Shown: positions 7,894-15,594 of the stretch, piece after piece
Layout of the letters: each line of letters starts with the position of its first letter
Numbering within the stretch: position 1 is the first letter of the stretch
From: an uncultured Clostridia bacterium
GTDB taxonomy: Bacteria > Bacillota > Clostridia > Saccharofermentanales > Saccharofermentanaceae
Assembly (NCBI GenBank): GCA_937876985.1
Contig: CALEFT010000048.1
Location: forward strand, 1-29,943
Length of the DNA: 29,943 bases
Reading direction: 5' to 3'
Notes under the pieces: generated by a model
What the model was told of the DNA's origin: nothing
The model's database searches: none
The model's input: the letters and a program-made list of their open reading frames with translations, nothing else
Position numbers and translations under genes: made by a program

Positions 7894-8850
7894 TTAGCCC
7901 ACCAAAATCTTGAGCAAGTCCTCGCGAACGTCGTCCATGTATGGATCTGTTAGACCAAAATCCATCTGCTTATATGTCCACAAAGCGCGGCCGATATTGT
8001 GCTTCTCGAACACCTTAGTAATGTCGCGGAACCAGCCAAGCGCGTCCTTCTGGTCAGCAAGGTCAATTATTCCGTACTCGCCGCAGTAAAGAACAGTGTC
8101 GTTCTTCTTCGCATACTCGATTGCCTCAGCGAAAAACTCCTCGAACTTCTCAACATTCCAACCGCACTCCTCATACTTCATGCGCTTATCATTGTAAAGA
8201 CGTGGAACCCAGCTAGCACCCTGGTGAGTGTAGTCGAGAGGGTCATAGCAGTGGAAGTTGTAAACGATTCTGTCATCATATGGTGCCTCTAGATCCTTAA
8301 CCGCCTCGGCACTGTTGTTCCAATATCCACCAACAAGAATTACTGTATCCGGAGCGTTCTTACGAATGATCTCGATAGTGCGGCGAATAATGCGATTCCA
8401 TGTCTCGCAGAACTCCTTGTCCGTCACCTCATTCAAAAGCTCAAACGCGATAGATCCATCTGCTTTGTAGTAACGCTTAGAAAGCTCGTCCCAAAGCCTA
8501 TAGAATCTCTCCTGCAAGGTCTCGTTATCAAAAAATCCAGTCTCGTTCTCCCCAACGTCAAACGAATAACCAAAAGTCTTATGGACATCAAGAATCAAAT
8601 TCAAGCCATACTTCTCACACCAAGAAACGAGCGTGTCAATGCGCTTAAAGCCAGCCTCGATATAAGCTCCGTCTGCCTCCTCAACAAGGTTGTAGTCAAT
8701 CGGGCAGCGAACATGGTCAAAGCCCATCTTCTTAATTCTCTCCAAATCGCTCTCCACGATAAACGTGTCATATCTTTCTTGACTATGATCGCACTGCGAG
8801 TACCAGCCTCCGAGATTTATACCCTTCTTGTAGCCAACAAATTCTTTCAT
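7894..8850 (-). CDS. GH5 family glycoside hydrolase (cellulase/beta-glycanase type)
   Basis: A 318-residue (beta/alpha)8-barrel hydrolase predicted to cleave beta-1,4-linked glucans or related glycosides by the retaining mechanism. The GH5 landmarks are all present: GGW (14-16), HVRCP with R48, LDVH (87-90), the acid/base Glu in FELLNE (N140-E141), FHCY (199-202), the nucleophile E258 in CGEYG, and the late aromatic W291. The length is that of a bare catalytic domain with no carbohydrate-binding module or dockerin. There is no signal peptide, so it probably acts in the cytoplasm on imported oligosaccharides. GGAGGAG precedes the ATG. No sugar transporter is next to it. The exact substrate cannot be read from sequence alone. 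Confidence 0.92.
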   Translation of the reverse strand: MKEFVGYKKGINLGGWYSQCDHSQERYDTFIVESDLERIKKMGFDHVRCPIDYNLVEEADGAYIEAGFKRIDTLVSWCEKYGLNLILDVHKTFGYSFDVGENETGFFDNETLQERFYRLWDELSKRYYKADGSIAFELLNEVTDKEFCETWNRIIRRTIEIIRKNAPDTVILVGGYWNNSAEAVKDLEAPYDDRIVYNFHCYDPLDYTHQGASWVPRLYNDKRMKYEECGWNVEKFEEFFAEAIEYAKKNDTVLYCGEYGIIDLADQKDALGWFRDITKVFEKHNIGRALWTYKQMDFGLTDPYMDDVREDLLKILVG

Positions 8851-8992
8851 CCTCTTCTCCTCCGAAAAGTATTATTTCTTCATAAGTGCCCATATTCTAT
8901 CAAAAAATTTTGCCTGTTTCTGTCAGATAGACTTCATTTATGTAAATATTTTTGTTAAAGTTAAGTAAACGAGCATCAAGGAGGTCACAAAA

Positions 8993-9943
8993 ATGTCACT
9001 TAATTCCTGGTTAATCAACCACAGGTTTGGCACTGCCGACAAGAAAAGAGACGCGGGCCGCATCCGCCCAGAAGGACTATCCTGTGAATTCAACATTCCA
9101 TACGTCCAAATGACTGACAGCGAGCTACAAAAAGCCATCAAGCGCCGCGACCCTTCCTCCCAGCTGCTCGACATCTACTACCCCGACCCTTCCCGTGCGA
9201 ATGCTCCAGATAAGGGCTTTCCAGTCCTCGTGAACATCCACGGCGGCGCATGGGTTTACGGCTCCAAATACGTATACGAATACTACTTAATGGACATGGC
9301 ACTTCGTGGATTTTTCGTCATAAATTTCTCATACCGACTCGCACCGAAGCACAAGTACCCGGCACAGCTAGTCGACATTAATTCTGTGCTTATGTGGCTT
9401 TTCGAGAACGGCGAGAAATACCCTTGCGACCTATCGCGCGTTTTCTTGATGGGAGACTCCGCTGGCGCACACCTAGCTTCCATGTATGCCTGCGCAAAAA
9501 GCAGCCCAGCCTACCAAACCCTCATTAGTTCCGCCATCCCGACGCTTGCCCCTATCGACATCCGCGCCCTCGCGCTAACATGTGGCAGCTACACAATGTC
9601 GTGGGACAACCTATGCTTGCGCGACCTTCTCAAATCGCGCTCCGAGATGAACCTAGTTTGCCCACTAGACTACATAACAGACGCTTTCCCTCGATGCTTC
9701 GTGATGACTAGCGACGGTGACTTCCTGCGCAAGGACGCAAGACACCTTCTCGATAAACTTAACGCACACAATATTCCACACAAATTCGCACTCTATTCCA
9801 AAGAGAAAACATATAACGCCGACCCCGGCGATACACTCCCAAGTTCAGGCGACGTTCTCTACCATGTTTTCCACTGCGACTTTGGAACGAAAAGCGCTAT
9901 TCGCGCAAATAATGGTATTGCAGAATATTTGCTCTCTCTTTAA
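8993..9943 (+). CDS. Alpha/beta hydrolase, HSL-family esterase
   Basis: A 316-residue carboxylesterase-like enzyme. HGGAW (83-87) forms the oxyanion hole and GDSAG (154-158) is the nucleophile elbow with S156. D241 or D243 in TSDGDF and H291 or H294 in YHVFHCDF complete a plausible triad. Residues 1-60 lack a signal peptide and form the usual cap start, so the enzyme is cytoplasmic. An AAGGAGGT ribosome site lies 8 nt upstream of the ATG. It is divergent from the GH5 gene across 142 bp, which raises the possibility that it removes acetyl or similar esters from imported glycans (inference). It converges on the zinc-ribbon gene cluster with only 12 bp between the stops. Confidence 0.88.
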   Translation: MSLNSWLINHRFGTADKKRDAGRIRPEGLSCEFNIPYVQMTDSELQKAIKRRDPSSQLLDIYYPDPSRANAPDKGFPVLVNIHGGAWVYGSKYVYEYYLMDMALRGFFVINFSYRLAPKHKYPAQLVDINSVLMWLFENGEKYPCDLSRVFLMGDSAGAHLASMYACAKSSPAYQTLISSAIPTLAPIDIRALALTCGSYTMSWDNLCLRDLLKSRSEMNLVCPLDYITDAFPRCFVMTSDGDFLRKDARHLLDKLNAHNIPHKFALYSKEKTYNADPGDTLPSSGDVLYHVFHCDFGTKSAIRANNGIAEYLLSL

Positions 9944-9955
9944 CGATTTGAAGCT

Positions 9956-11635
9956 TCAGCCTAACCCCAAAATCTCGTTTTCCAAAGATGCAACCTTCTT
10001 TACTTGCCTTCCAATCTGGACATCGGTCTTCGTAATGCTCTCCTTCAATTCGTTGCAAGCGCGTGCACACTTAATACTTTCTTTCTCGAGATTAGCTTTT
10101 CGCTCGTGGCTTTTAACACAGTCAGCCCTCTCCGCCTTTGTAGGCCTTGGCTTCAATATGTACGTCTTAAGAAAAATCCCACCACTATATACACCAATAA
10201 GTACGGCTAACATCGAGAATATTTCGCCTACTAACAAAAACAACACAAGAACACCTGCCACAATTATCCAACCTATTCCTGGCGTATCACCAATCTTATA
10301 TTTTTCTATATATGCTTCGATTTCAGCTTCTATTTGTTTTATATTTCTGTTTAGCGAAGCCAAATTCTCTTCTTTCATGCCTAATTCTTTTTTTCTCTTC
10401 TCGAAAAGCGTCACCAGCCTCTTAAGTTCCATGAACTCCTTATAGAACTCATTAGCCTTTGCATCTTCCGAATAACGCATGTAATCCATTAATTTGTCTG
10501 CAGAATATTTTCTAAGTCTATCTAGTCTTCTTATTGCAAACGTTTCTGCCTTGTACTTCTCCTTCAAATGACGAACACAAAATTTAGCGTCTACATATTG
10601 CACTTCGACACTCTGCGTCGTACCACAAAAAGTACATCTAAATAGCCATTTATCTGCAATAAATTCTGTTTCCGCGCCACAATTCGAACACGCGTGCAGA
10701 AGTTTGCTTCTGTCTATGAATTCCTTATCTTTAACAGTAACAGTATCATTAACATTGGCGTTAGCATTAACGTTAGCATTAACGTTATCATTGTCATCTG
10801 TCGCAAGCGGTACATCGCTAATTAAATCTTCAGTTTGTTCGCTTAAGATTAGATTTTCGAGAGCAATTACTTCCTTCTTGGAATGCATTATTTCTCTTCT
10901 AAATCCTTCTTTCTCTGCTGCCAATTTCTCACTCATGTCGTTGAGTTTTCTTATTTCGTTGTAGTTTGCTTCTATTTGAGCACTATAGTCTCTTGCTGTT
11001 GATATGCTTATAAACTCATCACGTGGCTGATTGTAATCAGAAGCAAGCACAATAATAATATACAGGTACGAGAAAAGGTTAAAACCGAAGCCTGTACTAT
11101 TGAAATAAGAACATATTAGAAAAATCAATCCATATAATATTGCGCATATTACATATTTGATTAGCATCTTCTTACGGTAATCGAACGCATCAAGCAAAGT
11201 CTGCAATTCTGCACTTTGTACGTAAAATGATTTCTCTTTTTTCTTTAATTCTTCTACTTCTTTATCGCATTTTTCCATCTTATGTACTAGCTCAAGAAAC
11301 GATTGCTGCATATCATAATATTTCCTCGCATTCTCATCTTCGAGGTCGCCTAGATATGCCATAAACTTGTCGCTACAGTATTTCTTTATCTTATTCGTGT
11401 CACTATTATAAAGCGTAGAAGTATTATATTTTTCTAACATTTTCTCAAGGCAAAACTTCGAGTTGATTTTTACCTTATCTATATTTTGCTCTTCTCCACA
11501 GAATCTGCACTTAAATAGCCCTGATGAATGCATAAAGTCCATCGCGCTACCACAGTTTGAGCAGTTGTAAACCGTCTTTCTTATTTTTGTTTTTTCATTT
11601 GACTTATTATCAATTCTATTATTAATTCTTCCCAT
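9956..11635 (-). CDS. Two-module zinc-ribbon/membrane-hairpin/coiled-coil protein
   Basis: A 559-residue protein of an unrecognised family, built as two copies of one module. In module 1 the zinc ribbon is C25xxC28...C43xxC46 with C62 after it; then a helical region with YY near 106, two membrane segments (about 158-177 and 185-200) and a coiled coil (about 215-265). A low-complexity Asn-Val-Ala linker (about 280-303) joins module 2: C316, C319, C334, C337 and C353, helical region, membrane segments (about 455-475 and 477-493) and a second coiled coil. Both modules keep CxxC-x14-CxxC-x15-C exactly. The soluble parts should lie on the same, probably cytoplasmic, side. The start overlaps the end of the preceding gene by 14 nt, so translation is probably coupled. 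Function unknown; a zinc-dependent membrane-associated scaffold or regulator is possible. Confidence 0.8.
   Translation of the reverse strand: MGRINNRIDNKSNEKTKIRKTVYNCSNCGSAMDFMHSSGLFKCRFCGEEQNIDKVKINSKFCLEKMLEKYNTSTLYNSDTNKIKKYCSDKFMAYLGDLEDENARKYYDMQQSFLELVHKMEKCDKEVEELKKKEKSFYVQSAELQTLLDAFDYRKKMLIKYVICAILYGLIFLICSYFNSTGFGFNLFSYLYIIIVLASDYNQPRDEFISISTARDYSAQIEANYNEIRKLNDMSEKLAAEKEGFRREIMHSKKEVIALENLILSEQTEDLISDVPLATDDNDNVNANVNANANVNDTVTVKDKEFIDRSKLLHACSNCGAETEFIADKWLFRCTFCGTTQSVEVQYVDAKFCVRHLKEKYKAETFAIRRLDRLRKYSADKLMDYMRYSEDAKANEFYKEFMELKRLVTLFEKRKKELGMKEENLASLNRNIKQIEAEIEAYIEKYKIGDTPGIGWIIVAGVLVLFLLVGEIFSMLAVLIGVYSGGIFLKTYILKPRPTKAERADCVKSHERKANLEKESIKCARACNELKESITKTDVQIGRQVKKVASLENEILGLG
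10725..10796. repeat. Minisatellite encoding an Asn-Val-Ala linker
   Basis: The plus strand repeats units such as GCATTAACGTTA, a near 12-bp period, inside the gene at 9956-11635. It encodes alternating Asn-Val and Asn-Ala residues between the two zinc-ribbon modules. Slippage here would change linker length in frame in 2-residue or 4-residue steps. Confidence 0.7.
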
Positions 11636-12461
11636 TTTTACTGCTATTCCTCAAAACAAATTTTTCCAACTCGAGTAGTTCGTTCTTTAATCTTACCATT
11701 TCGCCGCAAATAATCTCATTTCTTTGCTCAAGTTTATCGATTTCAGCAGGTCCCTTTGCAAGATCGCTATCAAGTGTTTCTAGTCTGCTTTTCGCATATA
11801 AATATGAGTCTCTCGACACATCCGTTATGAAGAGGCTTTTTACTATTCCTCTTGGCTCAAAAAAAGAAACTGCACCTGCAAATGCAAGTCCACCTAAAGC
11901 CTTCCATATTGGAAAAGACATAAGTACTAAGACTATAGCGAAAAGAACTATCGCAGCACTAATTACCCTCTTTACGCACTCCCATTTATATGTTCGAATT
12001 GTAGTCTCGAATTCTCTTCTTGGATCCTTTCCCGGAGAATACAAAGCCTTTATGCTATTTATTGTGTTGTTATTCTGCTCTTTCTCCTTTATAAGAGTAT
12101 ATAGTTCTTTATATTTCTCATAAAACGATAGTGTATTGCTATCACTGCACTCGCTCATGTATCCGATGAATCTATCTCTGAAATATAGCTTAATATCTCT
12201 CTCCGAAGCTTCAACAATTGTCTTTACTCGGTACTTCTTCAGCATCAAAGTTAGACAGTTCTTGCCGCTAATCTCCTTAAATTCCATGTCCTGAAGCATT
12301 CCGCAATATCCACACTTCAACACCTTTGTATTATGATGATATTCCATTGCGCTTCCGCAATTAGGACAGATATATGATTCTTTCTTCTTAAATAATGCCA
12401 TTTCCTTAAACCTCACACCTATCGTCTAAAATATCCCTCTCTAGCTCCTTAAGTCTTGTAG
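11611..12461 (-). repeat. Tandem duplication, downstream copy (about 851 bp)
   Basis: This segment holds the gene at 11622-12401 plus the 3' tail of the hybrid ORF. It is clearly similar, along its whole length, to 12462-13303. Both copies begin at the heptamer CAATTCT (11611, 12462), which is also present at 13304, as expected of a tandem duplication formed between two AGAATTG sites. The 9-bp length difference matches the 3-residue difference between the two proteins. Confidence 0.88.
11622..12401 (-). CDS. Zinc-ribbon/membrane-hairpin/coiled-coil protein, duplicated copy 2
   Basis: A 259-residue single-module member of the family at 9956-14036. The ribbon CPNC...CGYC and the fifth Cys (in KNCLTLMLKKY) keep the CxxC-x14-CxxC-x15-C spacing. 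A charged helical region (about 60-130) leads to two membrane segments (about 145-165 and 168-185) and a C-terminal coiled coil (about 200-250) ending in SSKNGKN. It is a tandem copy of the gene at 12473-13243: soluble parts are nearly the same, while the membrane hairpin has diverged. The ATG at 12401 was chosen because GAGGTT precedes it by 7 nt. A GTG-type start 15 nt upstream is in frame. Function unknown. Confidence 0.8.
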   Translation of the reverse strand: MALFKKKESYICPNCGSAMEYHHNTKVLKCGYCGMLQDMEFKEISGKNCLTLMLKKYRVKTIVEASERDIKLYFRDRFIGYMSECSDSNTLSFYEKYKELYTLIKEKEQNNNTINSIKALYSPGKDPRREFETTIRTYKWECVKRVISAAIVLFAIVLVLMSFPIWKALGGLAFAGAVSFFEPRGIVKSLFITDVSRDSYLYAKSRLETLDSDLAKGPAEIDKLEQRNEIICGEMVRLKNELLELEKFVLRNSSKNGKN

Positions 12462-12486
12462 CAATTCTATTATTAATTCTTCCCAT
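12406..12486 (-). pseudogene. Hybrid 26-codon ORF at the duplication junction
   Basis: Reads MGRINNRIATRLKELERD followed by ILDDRCEV and a stop. The first residues (MGRINNRI) are the N-terminus of the protein at 9956-11635 and the rest is the C-terminus of the protein at 13248-14036 with one Ala-to-Asp change. The fusion point is the shared AGAATTG. It starts with a 14-nt overlap of the preceding gene and stops 4 nt before the next ATG, so it may keep translational coupling through the cluster even if the peptide itself has no role. Confidence 0.75.
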
Positions 12487-13303
12487 TTTTACTGCTATTC
12501 TTCAAAACAGATTTTTCCAACTCGAGTAGTTCGTTCTTTAAGCTTGCCATTTCGCCGCAAATAATCTCATTTCTTTGCTCAAGTTTATCGATTTCATCAG
12601 GCCCCTTTTCAAAAGATCTATTAAGTTCTTCTAGTCTGCTTTTCGCATATAAATATGAGCTTCTCGACACATCCGTTTCGAAGAGGCTACTTATTATTCC
12701 AAAAGGATCTACACAAGCAATCATTACAAGTGCAACTAAGGCCTTCCCTATTGGAAGATCCATAAATGCTTCGACTATAAAGAAAAGAGCTACCACAGCA
12801 ACAGTTACCCTATTTACGCACTGGGATTTATATGTTTGAATTATAGCCTCGAATTCTCTTCTTGGATCCTTTCCTAGAGTATACAATTCCTTTATGTCAT
12901 TAATTGTGTTGTTATTCTGTTCTTTCTCATTTATAAGAGTATATAGTTCTTTATATTTCTCATAGAACGATAGTGTATTGCTATCACTGCACTCACTCAT
13001 GTATCCGATGAATATATCTCTGAAATATTGCTTAATATCTTTCTCCGAAGCTTCAACAATTGTCTTTACTCGGTACTTCTTCAGCATCAATGTTAGACAG
13101 TACCTGCCGCTAATCTCCTTAAAGTCCATGTTCTGAAGCATTCCGCAATATCCACACTTCAACACCATTGTATTATAATGATATTCCATTATCCTTCCGC
13201 AATTAGGACAGTTATATATTTCTTTCTCCTCATATAATGCCATTTCCTTACACCTCACACCTATCGTCTAAAATAGCCCTCTCTAACTCCTTAAGTCTTG
13301 TAG
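12462..13303 (-). repeat. Tandem duplication, upstream copy (about 842 bp)
   Basis: This segment covers the gene at 12473-13243 and the last codons of the gene at 13248-14036. Its sequence matches 11611-12461 from end to end, including the shared run from CCTCACACC through CTTGTAG at the right end and TTCTTCCCATTTTTACTGCT near the left end. Confidence 0.88.
12473..13243 (-). CDS. Zinc-ribbon/membrane-hairpin/coiled-coil protein, duplicated copy 1
   Basis: A 256-residue single-module family member, close paralogue of the next gene (11622-12401). Ribbon cysteines CPNC...CGYC, then the fifth Cys in RYCLTLMLKKY, with the invariant spacing. Long identical stretches in the helical region (VKTIVEASE, IGYMSECSDSNTLSFYEKY) and coiled coil (KLEQRNEIICGEM) contrast with a diverged membrane hairpin (about 142-180). 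GAGGTG lies 7 nt before the ATG at 13243 and overlaps the end of the preceding gene, so the two are translationally coupled. Function unknown. Confidence 0.8.
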   Translation of the reverse strand: MALYEEKEIYNCPNCGRIMEYHYNTMVLKCGYCGMLQNMDFKEISGRYCLTLMLKKYRVKTIVEASEKDIKQYFRDIFIGYMSECSDSNTLSFYEKYKELYTLINEKEQNNNTINDIKELYTLGKDPRREFEAIIQTYKSQCVNRVTVAVVALFFIVEAFMDLPIGKALVALVMIACVDPFGIISSLFETDVSRSSYLYAKSRLEELNRSFEKGPDEIDKLEQRNEIICGEMASLKNELLELEKSVLKNSSKNGKN

Positions 13304-14036
13304 CAATTCTCTTATTCTCTTCTTGCAAAATTACAAGATCCTTCTTAAGCTTATGAGTCTCGTTGCTATTATTCTCATTATCTTTCTTAATTGCAGATAG
13401 TTGCTTCTTAGCTTCCAAATACTCGCTCTTAGATACGATTCCATTCTTAATCGCGCCATTCATTTCTTCGCTGTGAACAATAATATATATCAACGGAATA
13501 AGAATTGGGGTAAGAGCAATAAGGAACGCAGTCATTCCAAAACGGAACATAAAAAACGCGAATGCTGTCACAACAACAAAAGCTACAAGCGCAATTATTA
13601 GCTTCTTAAAGTCCTCATATTTAAGGAAAGTCTCGCCATATTTATCTCTATTCTTAGCATTATCTGCCGACCTTGCCTCTATATTAGAAAGCTCCTCATT
13701 AACCTCGTAGATTCTCCTATTGCTATCAACTAGCGCCATATAGCGATCATAATATTCCTGACCCAATGAATCCTCGACATTACTTAGGCACGCCATCAAA
13801 TCGTCCTCAAAATACTTCTTCGACAGCACATATTGACTCGTCACAAGGGTCGTTAATTGATTCTTCTTCATCAAATTCTGCAGGCAAAAATCAGTCGTTA
13901 CATTATTCACATCAATAATCTGAACCGCACCGCAGTATGTGCACTTAAACAAATTAGACTTCTCGTCAAAAACCGTCTCTCCACTACAATTCATACACGT
14001 GAAGAGCCGACGTAACTTACCGCTATCATCCTTCAT
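13248..14036 (-). CDS. Zinc-ribbon/membrane-hairpin/coiled-coil protein, first gene of cluster
   Basis: A 262-residue family member with ribbon CMNC...CTYC, fifth Cys in TDFCLQNLMKK, charged helical region, two membrane segments (about 142-162 and 166-186) and a coiled coil ending KELERAILDDRCEV. It is more distant from the duplicated pair and from the two-module protein than the pair members are from each other. GAGG lies 6 nt before the ATG. It is first in a run of four minus-strand genes with short or overlapping junctions, probably transcribed from the 14037-14280 region, which also contains a GCTTTTCGAGAGGGG element and a TAAAAT hexamer with no good -35. Function unknown. Confidence 0.8.
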   Translation of the reverse strand: MKDDSGKLRRLFTCMNCSGETVFDEKSNLFKCTYCGAVQIIDVNNVTTDFCLQNLMKKNQLTTLVTSQYVLSKKYFEDDLMACLSNVEDSLGQEYYDRYMALVDSNRRIYEVNEELSNIEARSADNAKNRDKYGETFLKYEDFKKLIIALVAFVVVTAFAFFMFRFGMTAFLIALTPILIPLIYIIVHSEEMNGAIKNGIVSKSEYLEAKKQLSAIKKDNENNSNETHKLKKDLVILQEENKRIATRLKELERAILDDRCEV

Positions 14037-14116
14037 ACTAAACCTCTATCTTATTTTTCTTATCCCTAATTTCCGTTTCTTTGCCCCTAGAAACAAGACA
14101 ATTTTATCACTTCTAT

Positions 14117-14131
14117 CCCCTCTCGAAAAGC
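14117..14131 (-). repeat. Intergenic GCTTTTCGAGAGGGG element upstream of zinc-ribbon genes
   Basis: The minus strand reads GCTTTTCGAGAGGGG, the same 15-mer as upstream of the diguanylate cyclase gene (1283-1297). It lies about 80 bp before the first ATG of the zinc-ribbon cluster. Confidence 0.6.
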
Positions 14132-14280
14132 ACAACAAACACCCTAACCACCACGATTCATCAAAATGTAATAATTGCAGGCATAGTGTCTACACTGCGC
14201 ATACACCACCTCTTGACAACGGTAGTATAATTTACAATCTAAACCCAAAAATAATTTCAAATCTCAGGAGGTCAATTAAC

Positions 14281-15468
14281 ATGAAGAAAACTATTTATCG
14301 CATCATCAAGCAAGAAGAACTAGACGAACTACTTAACCAGCACGAACAATGGCTCTCCTGTCGCTATGAGGGAAGCCAGATCAATCTAACTGGATGTGAT
14401 TTCTCTAACTGCGATTTCCGTGGCAAGGACTTGCGCTATGCGTCCATGACGAATTGCATTTTCAAAGGTGCTCGATTCCAATATGCGAACTTTTCGCATG
14501 CCTTTCTTATTAGCTGCTCTTTCGAAGGAGCAAAACTACAGAGAGCCTTTGCAACACACGCGAACTTCTCATTGTCCAATTTTACAGACGCAAGCCTTAA
14601 CAACTCTAACTTTGACAACTGCGACTTCGACAATTGTAACTTCGATTCGGCTAGACTCAACCGCGCAAAAACCAGGTTCGCCTGCCTAGATTCCTGCAGC
14701 TTTACCGATACCATTCTAGATGAGGCTAATATGGATATGTCCACAGTTAACCACGCGAAATTCATCTCCACATCCCTCGACAACGCAAGTATCGGATTCG
14801 ACAATTCCTCCGATGTTACTTTCTCAAACATCATCGCTAACAAGACGAGCTGTTTCTTCAAGTTAAAAAACTGCCGCCTAAATAACGTCACCTTCAAAAG
14901 CTCCACATTCTCATGGTGTGAATTAGAAAAGTCATCCTTAGAGAAGGTCGAATTCCATAGCTGCGACATCACTCTCGACCTTTCCGACTCCACTCTCGAA
15001 AAGGTTTCCACAAACAACTCAAGACTTGCGAAATACTATTTGGATAATACTAATGTTACGAATTCAATATTCGTCTCAAATCATTTTATTGACGCAAGTT
15101 TTACAGATTCAAGCATCAGTGCTACGAAGTTTATTTCATCAGATTTCAAGAACACTAGTTCTTTGAGAACAATTTTTGAGAATACTCTTTTTGTAGCAAA
15201 CACCTTCTACGAAACTTACTTGAATTTGACTACAATCGAAATAAGCGTTCGCTTCCTCGACAAGAATGAATTTACTAAGGCAAGTGTTTACAATAGCACT
15301 ATTAACGAAATTGATCTAACCGAAGTATCGTTTGTAAAATCAGAGATGTATTATACTACTTTTAATAACTGCATCTATTCTAATAGTACCTTCATTGAAA
15401 CGCATTTTGAAGAATGTATGTTTTGTGAGTGCGTCAACACATCTTTGATTGAACTAGGTGGAGTTTGA
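14281..15468 (+). CDS. Pentapeptide-repeat protein
   Basis: A 395-residue protein made almost wholly of A(D/N)LxX-like pentapeptides from about residue 30 onward (CDFSN, CDFRG, ANFSH, ASLNN, SNFDN, CNFDS and so on), expected to fold as a right-handed quadrilateral beta-helix. The first 30 residues (MKKTIYRIIKQEELDELLNQ and on to HEQWL) form a helical header common in this class. The protein is unusually rich in Asn, Ser and Cys. Some family members mimic DNA and protect gyrase, but many have no known role, and nothing here decides. AGGAGG lies 9 nt upstream of the ATG at 14281; the reading frame is open further upstream without a ribosome site. It diverges from the zinc-ribbon cluster and ends at a strong bidirectional terminator. 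Confidence 0.9.
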   Translation: MKKTIYRIIKQEELDELLNQHEQWLSCRYEGSQINLTGCDFSNCDFRGKDLRYASMTNCIFKGARFQYANFSHAFLISCSFEGAKLQRAFATHANFSLSNFTDASLNNSNFDNCDFDNCNFDSARLNRAKTRFACLDSCSFTDTILDEANMDMSTVNHAKFISTSLDNASIGFDNSSDVTFSNIIANKTSCFFKLKNCRLNNVTFKSSTFSWCELEKSSLEKVEFHSCDITLDLSDSTLEKVSTNNSRLAKYYLDNTNVTNSIFVSNHFIDASFTDSSISATKFISSDFKNTSSLRTIFENTLFVANTFYETYLNLTTIEISVRFLDKNEFTKASVYNSTINEIDLTEVSFVKSEMYYTTFNNCIYSNSTFIETHFEECMFCECVNTSLIELGGV

Positions 15469-15523
15469 TAGAAGGCGGATGCTTTTCGAGGACGCCAAGA
15501 AGATAAATGAAATAGCATGAGTA

Positions 15524-15561
15524 AACCCTCCCTAGCCACGCAACGTGAACTAAGGAGGGTT
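15524..15561. terminator. Bidirectional terminator between convergent genes
   Basis: AACCCTCC (15524-15531) pairs with GGAGGGTT (15554-15561), with an inner CACG-CAA-CGTG hairpin. The plus strand continues TTTTA. It serves the pentapeptide-repeat gene and, facing it, the lipoprotein gene. Confidence 0.85.
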
Positions 15562-15594
15562 TTATGGTGAATATCCTTGTAGGGATGTCAAAAA

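Noticed and set aside
14213..14231. TTGACA and TATAAT upstream of the pentapeptide-repeat gene
   Set aside because: Only 7 bp separate them, so they cannot work together as one promoter.
13939..14280. Upstream in-frame extension of the pentapeptide-repeat ORF
   Set aside because: No ribosome site, sequence unlike the rest of the protein, overlap with the divergent zinc-ribbon gene, and a strong AGGAGG before the ATG at 14281.
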